Below, in pieces: positions 13,430 through 21,059 of a DNA stretch of 22,153 nucleotides. The first letter of the stretch is position 1; each line of letters starts with the position of its first letter. A program made the position numbers and the translations under genes. The notes below the pieces were generated by a model. That model did no database searches. It was not told the origin of the DNA and worked only from the letters and a program-made list of their open reading frames with translations. Origin of the DNA: Candidatus Bipolaricaulota bacterium (GTDB taxonomy: Bacteria > Bipolaricaulota > Bipolaricaulia > RBG-16-55-9); assembly GCA_027021605.1 (NCBI GenBank), contig JALUUA010000350.1, positions 1-22,153 on the forward strand. Direction: 5' to 3'.

Positions 13430-14830
13430 ATGCCGCTGCTCCGCTTGCTGATTGCCCGCCGCTGGCTCTGGGTGGGGCTCCTTTTGGGCGGGTTGGTTCT
13501 GCTCCTCCCCCGGCCCGAGGGGCTCTCCCCGGAGGGCCAGCGGACGCTGGCGCTTCTCGTCACAGTGATCGTCTTCCTGGTGACGGAGCCCATCCCCCTG
13601 CCCGCCACGGCCCTTCTCATCGCCTTCGGCCAGGCGCTGCTCGCCCTGGGGACCCCCAACGAGATCGCCCGCTCCTACATGAGCGACGCCGTCTTCTTCA
13701 TCATGGGCTCCTTGATGATCTCCGTGGCCCTGGTCAAGCAGAAGTTCGACGTGCGGATCGCCTTTGCGCTCTTGAGGATCACGGGTCCCAACGCGCATCG
13801 GGTCGCGTTTGGGCTGGCAGCCACCTCGGCGCTGTTGGCCTCGTTCATCGGGGAGCACACCGTCGCGGCGATGATGCTCCCCGTGGCCCTCGGGATCGTC
13901 GGGGCCGTGGAGCAGGATCGGCCCTCCGTCTCCACGAGGCAGCTGGGGGCGCTGCTGCTCCTCTCGATCGTCTACGGCTGCACCGTCGCCGCGTTGGGGA
14001 CGCCCTCCGGCGGGGCGCGCAACGCGATCATGATCGACTTCTGGCGCCGGATGTTCGACATTCGGGTCGATTACCTCCAGTGGATGCTCTACGCCTACCC
14101 CATGGTGCTGCTGCAGCTGCCGTTTGTGCCTTTGGTGCTGCGGAGCGTCTTCCGCCCGGAGGTGGTCGATCTCAAAAGGGCGCTGGTGCGGCTGCGCCGC
14201 CGGGTGCGCGAGACGGGACGGCTCTCCCGCCGGGACTGGGGGGCCTTGGGGATCTTCCTCGTGATCCTCCTGAGCTGGGTGTTCCTGAGCGGGCGGTTCG
14301 GGCTGGGGATGGTCGCCCTCTTCGGGGCTTCTCTCTATCTCATTTCGGGCCACGTCCGCTGGGCGGACCTCAATTCGGGGGTGAACTGGGGCGTGGTGTT
14401 GCTCTACGCCGCGGCCGTCTCGTTGGGGTACCAACTGGAGACCAGCGGGGCGGCGGTCTGGCTGGCCCGGGTCTTCCTGGACCTGCTGGGGGGGATCGCG
14501 GACCTGGGGTTGTTGCTGGCGATTGTGCTCCTCATGGCCCTGTTCACCAACACCATGAGCAGCGGCGCGGCGGTGGCCGTCCTGGGGCCCGTCACCCTGC
14601 AGATGGCCACGCTCTCGGGGACCAGCCCGCTAAGCGTCGGGTTCGTGACGGCGCTGGCCTCGGCGTTCTCGTACCTCACGGTCTTCGCGGCGCCGGCGGC
14701 CATGATCGCCTACGGCAGCGGACGGCTCCGCCCGGGCGACTTCGCCCGCGCCGGGGCGCGCCTTCTGATCGCTTCCGTTATAATCCTCCTGCTGCTCGCG
14801 CAGTTCTATTGGCCCTTGTTGGGAATCTAG
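13430..14830 (+). CDS. SLC13/DASS-like anion permease
   Basis: Polytopic membrane protein of 466 residues resembling divalent-anion:sodium symporters. About eleven hydrophobic segments are visible, with two pseudo-repeat hairpin regions. The family's SNT signatures are changed: the first is SFIGEHTVAAMMLP instead of a WISNT-type motif, the second is ALFTNTMSSGAAVAVL. GTPSGGARNAI replaces the usual GTPPN. The C-terminus FAAPAAMIAYGSGRLRPGDFARAG fits the family. It starts 8 bases after the amidohydrolase stop with only a weak AAGAG before it, so coupling is likely. Substrate cannot be predicted with the altered motifs; a carboxylate or inorganic anion is possible. Confidence 0.78.
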   Translation: MPLLRLLIARRWLWVGLLLGGLVLLLPRPEGLSPEGQRTLALLVTVIVFLVTEPIPLPATALLIAFGQALLALGTPNEIARSYMSDAVFFIMGSLMISVALVKQKFDVRIAFALLRITGPNAHRVAFGLAATSALLASFIGEHTVAAMMLPVALGIVGAVEQDRPSVSTRQLGALLLLSIVYGCTVAALGTPSGGARNAIMIDFWRRMFDIRVDYLQWMLYAYPMVLLQLPFVPLVLRSVFRPEVVDLKRALVRLRRRVRETGRLSRRDWGALGIFLVILLSWVFLSGRFGLGMVALFGASLYLISGHVRWADLNSGVNWGVVLLYAAAVSLGYQLETSGAAVWLARVFLDLLGGIADLGLLLAIVLLMALFTNTMSSGAAVAVLGPVTLQMATLSGTSPLSVGFVTALASAFSYLTVFAAPAAMIAYGSGRLRPGDFARAGARLLIASVIILLLLAQFYWPLLGI

Positions 14831-14859
14831 CGCGGAAGGGAAGGGGAGAGGGGAGCGAG

Positions 14860-15804
14860 ATGCGAAAGATCCTGGTGCCGATCGCCTACTGGGAGACCTG
14901 CCAGGGGGCGCTTCGGTATGCGGGGCGGCTCTCCTTAAAGTTGGGAGCGTCGCTCACGGTGCTCCACGTGGCGACCCCGCCCCGGGAGACCCTGCTGGGC
15001 CGGGGGCTCTCCTCGGAGAAGCTCGAAGATTGGGGCGTGGAGCCCCCGGGCTTTGAGCTCCTGCGCCGCGCGCAGGACTCCCTCCAAGAGCTAGGGCTCC
15101 TTGCGCTCGACGAGCGCGGAAGGCCCGAGGAGAGGCACGCGCTCAAGGCGATCGCCCACGGGCTCTACGAGGTCCACCTGGTGGGCACAAGCGGCCAGGA
15201 CGTGCGCTTCCGGCTGCGCGAGGGCCCGCCCGTCCGGGAGATCCTCCGGGAGGCCGAGGACCCCGAGTACGACCTGGTGCTCATGGGCACGCGGGGGCAC
15301 ACGGGGCTTCGCCGCTGGCTGTTGGGGAGCGTCGCCCAGGAGGTGGCGCTCCACGCCCCCTGCTCCGTGCTCGTGGCCAAAAATCTCCAACCCGATCGGG
15401 GTCTGATGGTGGGGGTCACGGGCCGGGAGACGGCCTTGGAGGCCGTCCGCCAGGCGGGGGAGATCGCCGAGGCGCTGGACGTTCCCCTGGTGCTCCTCGC
15501 CGTGATCCCGGAGCCGGAGGAGGGGACGCGCGCGGAGGCGGAGCGCCACCTCCGGGAGGCCCGCGCCGTCCTCCCCCCGGGGCTGGCCGAGCGCGCGGAG
15601 GGGCGCATCCGGGTCGGCGACCCCGCGCAGACCCTCTTGGAGGAGGCGGGGGAGGCGTTTCTGTTGGTGCTGGGCCGCGTCCGGCGCTCCCGGGTGAAGG
15701 AGATGCTTTTGGGCGACATCTCGCTTAAGATCTTGGAGCAATCGCAGGGGCCGGTGCTGCTGGCCGCCCCGCCGCGCCCGCTGCCCGCCCCCGAGGAGCC
15801 TTAA
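14860..15804 (+). CDS. Tandem universal stress protein (two UspA domains)
   Basis: Cytoplasmic protein of 314 residues with two UspA-like domains. Domain 1 (1 to about 178) begins MRKILVPIAYWE and contains the ATP-binding motif of the family, G-2x-G-9x-G-S, as GTRGHTGLRRWLLGS. Domain 2 (about 185-305) begins LMVGVTGRETALEAVRQAGE and has only a degenerate version, LGRVRRSRVKEMLLGDIS, with Arg where the second Gly is expected; it probably does not bind ATP. The start ATG 14860 follows GGGGAGAGGGGAG; an in-frame opening from 14080 runs over the permease gene and is a shadow. It lies between the SLC13-like permease and the KefB-type antiporter, 6 bases before the latter, suggesting a role in modulating transport (inference). 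Confidence 0.88.
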   Translation: MRKILVPIAYWETCQGALRYAGRLSLKLGASLTVLHVATPPRETLLGRGLSSEKLEDWGVEPPGFELLRRAQDSLQELGLLALDERGRPEERHALKAIAHGLYEVHLVGTSGQDVRFRLREGPPVREILREAEDPEYDLVLMGTRGHTGLRRWLLGSVAQEVALHAPCSVLVAKNLQPDRGLMVGVTGRETALEAVRQAGEIAEALDVPLVLLAVIPEPEEGTRAEAERHLREARAVLPPGLAERAEGRIRVGDPAQTLLEEAGEAFLLVLGRVRRSRVKEMLLGDISLKILEQSQGPVLLAAPPRPLPAPEEP

Positions 15805-15810
15805 CTCAGC

Positions 15811-17817
15811 ATGCCCGAGTCCACGCTCTTCTGGGATCTCATCCTAGCGCTCTTGGCCGCGGCGGGAGGGGGCGCGCTCGCCTACCTCCTCCGACTCCCC
15901 CTCTTTTTGGGCTACATCGTGGGCGGGGCGCTCGTCGGGCCGTTCGTGGCGGCCCCGGGGACCTCCGAGTTCGGGGTGATCGAGCAGCTGGCCGAGCTGG
16001 GGGTCCTGCTGCTCATGTTCACCCTGGGGCTGGAGTTCTCCCTCAAAGAACTCATCCGGATGCGGGGGGTCGCCCTGGGAGGGGGGCTCTTGGGCATCGT
16101 CACGATGATCGCCCTCTTCGTGGGGCTGAGCCGGGCCGTGGGGTTGCCGCTCCCGGAGGCGCTGGTGCTGGGGGCCACGGTCTCGGTGAGCAGCACGATG
16201 ATCATCGCCAAGCTGCTGATGGAGCGGGGCGAGCTGGACACGCCCCACGGGCGGCTCGCCATCGGGACCCTCCTGGTCGAGGATCTCGCCGTGGTCGTGA
16301 TGCTCTTCCTGCTGCCGGCGCTGGCGGCCCTCGCGGGACGGTCGGAAGGCGGGGGCGACCTGCTCGGGGTCCTCGGGGCCTTCGGGAAGGGCGTGGCCGT
16401 GGTGATCCCCGTCTTCTGGCTCGCGCTGCGGGTGGTGCCCCCCGTGCTCGACCGGGTGGCCCGTGCCCGCAACTTCGAGCTCTTCCTGCTGGCCTCCCTG
16501 GTGCTCAGCTTGGGGACCGGACTGATCACGGCCCAGGCGGGGCTCTCGCCCGCGCTGGGGGCCTTCCTGGCGGGGCTCATCATCGGGGAGTCGGACTACG
16601 TCCACGAGACGCTCGCCCGCGTGCTGCCCCTCCGAGACCTCTTCGTGGCCTTGTTCTTTGTATCCATGGGGATGCTCCTCGACCCCGAGCTCCTGGCGGG
16701 GAACCTCCCGCTGGTGGGGCTGTTGGTGGTCGCGGGCGTGGTGGGAAAGGGGCTGGTCCGGGGGGGGATCGTCGCGCTCTTCCGCCAGCCCGTGAAGGTC
16801 GCGCTCTTTACGGCCCTGGCGTTCACCCAGATCGGGGAGTTCTCGTTCGTGATGGGGAAGATGGGGGCGGAGCTGGGGCTGCTCTCGCCCGCGGGGTACA
16901 ACGCGCTCCTGGCCGCCTCGTTGCTCTCGATCTTTATAAGCTCCTTCCTCTTCCGGCTTGCGCCCCCGCTCTGGGAGTTCGTTAGCCGGAAGTTCCCCCG
17001 GCTGGACGCGGAGCATCGGGTCGGGGAGCTTGAGCTTGAGGGGGAGATCCCCGAGGGCGCGTCCCTGGGGGGACACGTGATCGTCTGCGGCTACGGGCGG
17101 ATGGGGAGCGCCGTGGGGGAGGCGCTTTTGCGCTTCCGGGTTCCGTTTGTGGTCGTCGAGCGCGACCCGGAGAAGGCGCGGAGGCTGAAAGCCCAAGGGC
17201 TTCGTGTGATCGTGGGGGACGCCGCGCACGAGCCCGTGATCCACGCCGCCCGGCCGGAGCGGGCCCGCTTGGCGGTGCTGGCGCTCCCCGACTTCCCGCG
17301 GGCGAAGGGGGCCTTTCGGCACCTGCGGGCTCACAACCCCGCGCTGCCCGTCTTGGCCCGGGCCCACTGGGACGAGGAGCGGGAGGAGCTCTTCCGCGAG
17401 GGGGTCTCCGAGGTGATCCAGCCCGAGTTCGAGGGGGCCCTGGAGCTGATCCGCCACGCGCTGCTGCACGTGGGGGTGCCGGCGATGGACCTGGAGGACT
17501 ACATCCACGAGCTGCGCCAGCGGCGCTACGGCGCGTTATTGCAAGGGTGGCTCCAGCGGGAGGACCCCCACGGGCGGCTCCAGAAGGTGCAAGAGGTCGA
17601 GATCCCCCGCGAGAGCCCGCTGGCCGGGCGCTCCTTGAGGGAGTGCCGAATTCGGGAGCGCACGGGTGTGACGGTCCTGCAGATCCGCAAGCGGAAGGGA
17701 CGGACGGTGCTCAACCCCCCGCCGGAGACGGTGATCGAGCCGGGGGATCGGGTGCTGGTGCTGGGCACCCCCACGCAGATCGTGGAGTTCATCGGGCTGA
17801 GCCGCGGCGTCGCTTAG
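15811..17817 (+). CDS. KefB-type cation:proton antiporter (CPA2) with RCK domains
   Basis: Membrane antiporter for K+ or Na+ against H+. Residues 1 to about 395 hold around 12 hydrophobic segments (starting FWDLILALLAAAGGGALAYL, with VGVLLLMFTLGLEFSL-type motif ELGVLLLMFTLGLEFSLKEL). The ion-binding pair is Glu157-Asp158 in TLLVEDLAVV. A linker with repeated Glu-Leu (encoded by GAGCTT repeats at 17027-17041) follows. An RCK_N/TrkA-N domain spans about 421-545 (HVIVCGYGRMGSAVGEALL). An RCK_C/TrkA-C domain spans about 590-665 (ESPLAGRSLRECRIRERTGV, PGDRVLVLGTP). 668 residues in all. It ends the four-gene plus-strand group and overlaps the dxr stop by 4 bases (17814-17817). The ion specificity is not decidable. 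Confidence 0.9.
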   Translation: MPESTLFWDLILALLAAAGGGALAYLLRLPLFLGYIVGGALVGPFVAAPGTSEFGVIEQLAELGVLLLMFTLGLEFSLKELIRMRGVALGGGLLGIVTMIALFVGLSRAVGLPLPEALVLGATVSVSSTMIIAKLLMERGELDTPHGRLAIGTLLVEDLAVVVMLFLLPALAALAGRSEGGGDLLGVLGAFGKGVAVVIPVFWLALRVVPPVLDRVARARNFELFLLASLVLSLGTGLITAQAGLSPALGAFLAGLIIGESDYVHETLARVLPLRDLFVALFFVSMGMLLDPELLAGNLPLVGLLVVAGVVGKGLVRGGIVALFRQPVKVALFTALAFTQIGEFSFVMGKMGAELGLLSPAGYNALLAASLLSIFISSFLFRLAPPLWEFVSRKFPRLDAEHRVGELELEGEIPEGASLGGHVIVCGYGRMGSAVGEALLRFRVPFVVVERDPEKARRLKAQGLRVIVGDAAHEPVIHAARPERARLAVLALPDFPRAKGAFRHLRAHNPALPVLARAHWDEEREELFREGVSEVIQPEFEGALELIRHALLHVGVPAMDLEDYIHELRQRRYGALLQGWLQREDPHGRLQKVQEVEIPRESPLAGRSLRECRIRERTGVTVLQIRKRKGRTVLNPPPETVIEPGDRVLVLGTPTQIVEFIGLSRGVA

Positions 17818-19022
17818 GACGCCATCCAGGCCCGCGCGAAGTCCCGCGCCCAGCGGTCTGCCTCCAACACGGCCTCCGCCGTGAGCCCCTCCGGGGGGAG
17901 GGCCCGGGGCTCGTGGGCTTCGAGGGCGGCTTCCAGCAGCCGGGGGATGGCCCCGAACTCGATCTCTCTCTGCAGAAAGCGCTCGACGGCCACCTCGTCC
18001 GCGGCGTTGGCCACCGCCGGGTAGGTCCCACCCCGCCGCCCCGCCTCCACCACGAGTCCAAACGCTGGGTATCGCTCCGGCTCGAGGGCCCGGAACTCCA
18101 GGGCAAGGCCCTCCAGCTTCAGGGGTGCCCATGCGTGGGGAGCCCTTTGAGGGTACGTCAGCGCGTACTGAATGGGCACCCGCATGTCCGGCTCCCCCAG
18201 GTGGGCGAGAAGGCTCCCGTCTACAAGCTCCACGAGCGCGTGGACGACGCTCTGGGGGTGGATCACCACCCCGATGCGCTCCCAGGGGAGCCCGAAGAGC
18301 CAATGGGCTTCGATCACCTCGAGGGCCTTGTTGACGAGGGTCGCGGAGTCCACGGTGATCCGCGCCCCCATCGTCCAGGTGGGGTGTTTCAACACTTGCT
18401 CGGGCGCCGCGTGTGGGATCTCCTCCAAGGGCCAATCGCGCAGCGCCCCGCCCGAGGCCGTGAGCACGACCCTTCGAACCTCCTCGGGGGCGCACCCCTG
18501 CAGCAGCTGAAAGAGCGCGCTGTGCTCGCTGTCTACGGGGAGCAAACGGGCCTTGCTTCGGGACAGGGCCCCTTGGACGAGGGACCCGCCGATCACCAGG
18601 GACTCCTTGTTGGCCAGCGCCACGTCGATCCCCCTCTCCAGGGACCGGAGGGTGGGCAGGAGCCCCGCTGCGCCCACGAGCCCGTTCACCACGAGATCCG
18701 CGGGGACGGCCTCGAGGAGCCGCAAGATCCCCCGGGGTCCGGCAAAGACCTCCGGGATCTCTGTATCATCGAGGAGCTCCCTCAGCCGCCGCCGAAGGGC
18801 GGGGAGGTCCTCCTCCCGGGCGATCGCAACGCCCCGGGGGCGGAAGACCCGGATCTGATCGACCAACAGGGGGAGGTTCCGCCCCGCGGCCAGGCCCACC
18901 ACCGCAAAGCGGGCCGAGCAAGAGGGAAGGGCGTTCAGGGCTTGAAGGACCTCCAGGGTCTGGGTGCCGATGGAGCCGGTCGATCCCAGGACGATGACCC
19001 GCTTGCTCGTGGGCGCGGACAT
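17814..19022 (-). CDS. dxr: 1-deoxy-D-xylulose 5-phosphate reductoisomerase
   Basis: Converts DXP to MEP with NADPH in the non-mevalonate isoprenoid pathway. 402 residues, family length. NADPH site GSTGSIGTQTL (13-23); ANKESLV (137-143); metal ligands Asp164 and Glu166 in PVDSEHSAL; HPTWTMGARITVDSATLVNKALEVIEAH (as HPTWTMG at 213-219 and NKALEVIEAH at 231-240) with His213, Trp216, Lys232 and Glu235. TASGGALRDW replaces the usual TASGGPFR, a change at the phosphate-binding loop worth noting. ATG 19022 is 5 bases after the ftsH stop; no clear ribosome binding site is seen, so coupling to ftsH is likely. The TAA stop shares two bases with the antiporter's TAG. Confidence 0.96.
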   Translation of the reverse strand: MSAPTSKRVIVLGSTGSIGTQTLEVLQALNALPSCSARFAVVGLAAGRNLPLLVDQIRVFRPRGVAIAREEDLPALRRRLRELLDDTEIPEVFAGPRGILRLLEAVPADLVVNGLVGAAGLLPTLRSLERGIDVALANKESLVIGGSLVQGALSRSKARLLPVDSEHSALFQLLQGCAPEEVRRVVLTASGGALRDWPLEEIPHAAPEQVLKHPTWTMGARITVDSATLVNKALEVIEAHWLFGLPWERIGVVIHPQSVVHALVELVDGSLLAHLGEPDMRVPIQYALTYPQRAPHAWAPLKLEGLALEFRALEPERYPAFGLVVEAGRRGGTYPAVANAADEVAVERFLQREIEFGAIPRLLEAALEAHEPRALPPEGLTAEAVLEADRWARDFARAWMAS

Positions 19023-19027
19023 CGCGC

Positions 19028-20965
19028 TTATTGCAGCGGGGAGGAGGCGGACTGGGGCTGGGCCTGGGCTTGAGTTTGGGCTTGGGGCTCCGGCTCCTTG
19101 GCGGGCGCGGGGGCGAGGTGGGGGATCTCGTCCTTGAGGAGCTCGTCGAGTTGGTCGCCCTCGAGCACCTCGACCTCCAGGAGCTTGGTGGCCAGCTTGC
19201 GCAGGGCGGACTCGTGCTCCGTGAGGAGCCGCTTGGCCCGGTCGTACGCCTCCTCGATCAACGCCTTGATCTCCTCGTCGACCAGCGAGGACATCTTCTC
19301 GCTCAGCTCGCGGCTTAGGATGAGGTCCTGGCCCAGGAAGACGTTTCCGTCCTCGCGGCCCAGGGAGATCGGACCCACTCGGTCGCTCATCCCGTAGCTC
19401 ATCACCATGCGCTTGGCGATCTCGGTGGCCTTCTTGAGGTCGTCGTAGGCGCCCGTGGTGACCTCCCCGAAGACGATCTCCTCGGCCGCCCGCCCCCCCA
19501 AGGTGGACGTAAGGCGATCCAACAGCTCCTGCTTGGAGTAGAGGTATTTGTCCTCCAGGGGGAACTGCAGGGTGTACCCGAGCGCCTCGCCGCGGGGCAC
19601 AATCGAAATGCGGTGGACCGGGTCGGCCTTGGGGAGCAGCTTCCCGACCAGGGCGTGCCCCGCCTCGTGGTAGGCGATTTTGATCTTTTCCTCCTCGCTG
19701 ATGAGGCGGCCCTTGCGCTCGATGCCCGCGATCACGCGGTCGATGGCGTCCTCGAAGTCGCTCATGTCGATGGCGTCCTTGCCGCGGCGGGCGGCCAACA
19801 GCGCCGCTTCGTTGCAGAGGTTCTCGAGATCGGCCCCCACGAACCCGGGGGTGCGGCGGGCCAGGGTCTTAAGGTCCACGTCGGGGGCGAGCTTCTTGTT
19901 CTTGACGTGGACCCTTAGGATGGCCTCGCGGCCCTTGATGTCGGGCGGCGGGACCGTGATCTTCCGATCGAAGCGCCCCGGGCGCAGCAGGGCCGGGTCC
20001 AAGATGTCCGGGCGGTTGGTGGCGGCCAGCACGATCACGTGCTCGTTCTTCTCGAAGCCGTCCATCTCGCTTAGGAGCTGATTGAGGGTCTGCTCGCGCT
20101 CGTCGTGGCCGCCGCCGATCCCGGCGCCCCGCTTCCTCCCCACGGCGTCGATCTCGTCGATGAAGATGATCGCGCCCCGCTTGCCCTTCGTCTCGTCCTT
20201 GGCCCGGCGGAAGAGATCCCGCACCCGGGCCGCGCCCACCCCCACGAACATCTCCACGAAATCGGAGCCCGAAATGGAGAAGAAGGGCACGTCCGCCTCG
20301 CCCGCGATCGCCCGTGCGAGAAGCGTCTTCCCCGTCCCGGGGGCGCCCACCAGCAGAACCCCCCGCGGGATCTGCGCCCCGATCCGCACGAACTTCTGCG
20401 GGTCCTTCAAGTATTCGACGATCTCCTGGACTTCTTCCTTGACCTCGTCGATGCCCGCGACATCCGCGAACGTCACCTTGGAGTACTCTTTGTTGAAGAG
20501 GCGGGCCTGGCTCCTGCCGAAGGAGAAGGCGCTCGTGCCCTCGCCCTGCATCCTGCGGATCATCATGAACCAGATCATCCCGATAAACAGCGCCGGGAGG
20601 AGCAAGTAGAGCAGCAGCATCCAGAAGCCCGAGAGGTCCTGCTCCTCGACGATCTTGACGGGGACCTCTTGGGCGAGGAGCCGCTCGGGAAGCTTGTTGT
20701 CGAGGGTCCAGGCGGTGGTGTGGAACTTCGAGCCGTCGCGCAGGGTGCCGACGATGCGGGTGCCGCGGATCGTGACCTCCTGCACCTGGCCCTGCTCCAC
20801 CAGGCGGACGAACTCGCTGTAGAGCAGCTCGTTCCCCGCCGAGGGCGCCCGCAGGGACTGGACGAGCACCACGGCGAAGATGGCCACCAGGATCAACAGC
20901 AACACGGTGCGGAAGTTCCGCTGGCGTCTCCGCTGTTCGTCGTCCGGTTGGGGCTTCCCGGTCAT
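19028..20965 (-). CDS. ftsH: ATP-dependent zinc metalloprotease FtsH
   Basis: Membrane-anchored AAA+ protease that degrades membrane and short-lived cytosolic proteins. 645 residues. Two membrane segments (about 19-38 and 113-136) flank an external domain. The AAA domain has Walker A GAPGTGKT (207-214), Walker B IIFIDEID (266-273) and RPGRFDR arginine fingers. The protease domain has the zinc site HEAGH (433-437) and the third ligand in TGAYDDL (about 509). The C-terminal tail is a low-complexity Gln-Ala run encoded by period-6 repeats. ATG 20965 is preceded by GAGGG and a candidate promoter. Order is ftsH-dxr, on the minus strand. Confidence 0.97.
   Translation of the reverse strand: MTGKPQPDDEQRRRQRNFRTVLLLILVAIFAVVLVQSLRAPSAGNELLYSEFVRLVEQGQVQEVTIRGTRIVGTLRDGSKFHTTAWTLDNKLPERLLAQEVPVKIVEEQDLSGFWMLLLYLLLPALFIGMIWFMMIRRMQGEGTSAFSFGRSQARLFNKEYSKVTFADVAGIDEVKEEVQEIVEYLKDPQKFVRIGAQIPRGVLLVGAPGTGKTLLARAIAGEADVPFFSISGSDFVEMFVGVGAARVRDLFRRAKDETKGKRGAIIFIDEIDAVGRKRGAGIGGGHDEREQTLNQLLSEMDGFEKNEHVIVLAATNRPDILDPALLRPGRFDRKITVPPPDIKGREAILRVHVKNKKLAPDVDLKTLARRTPGFVGADLENLCNEAALLAARRGKDAIDMSDFEDAIDRVIAGIERKGRLISEEEKIKIAYHEAGHALVGKLLPKADPVHRISIVPRGEALGYTLQFPLEDKYLYSKQELLDRLTSTLGGRAAEEIVFGEVTTGAYDDLKKATEIAKRMVMSYGMSDRVGPISLGREDGNVFLGQDLILSRELSEKMSSLVDEEIKALIEEAYDRAKRLLTEHESALRKLATKLLEVEVLEGDQLDELLKDEIPHLAPAPAKEPEPQAQTQAQAQPQSASSPLQ
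19052..19087 (-). repeat. Hexamer tract in the 3' end of ftsH
   Basis: On the plus strand six hexamers of the type (C/T)TGGG(C/G): CTGGGG, CTGGGC twice, TTGAGT, TTGGGC, TTGGGG. They encode alternating Gln-Ala/Pro/Thr in the FtsH tail. Period 6. Confidence 0.8.
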
Positions 20966-21014
20966 AGGGGCTTTTCCCTCGCTCCTGGTTGCTGCCTTTC
21001 GTAGATTCGAGGCT

Positions 21015-21053
21015 ATTGTACCGAAGATCGAAGGGGAGCTGCAAGCGAAGATC
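21015..21053 (-). promoter_or_regulatory. Candidate ftsH promoter with flanking direct repeats
   Basis: On the minus strand TTGCAG (21044-21039), an 18-base spacer, then TACAAT (21020-21015), a 5-of-6 match to TATAAT. The leader would be about 43 bases to ATG 20965. Two direct copies of CGAAGATC (plus strand 21022-21029 and 21046-21053, 24 bases apart) lie in the spacer and just upstream of the -35, as an operator might. No CIRCE-type heat-shock element was found. Confidence 0.42.
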
Positions 21054-21059
21054 TCTAGA

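Noticed and set aside
15844..17508. 554-codon open frame antisense to the antiporter
   Set aside because: His, Gln, Glu and Arg-rich complement of a membrane protein gene; no domain recognisable.
17547..19073. 508-codon plus-strand frame across dxr
   Set aside because: Antisense shadow of dxr, whose motifs are complete on the minus strand.
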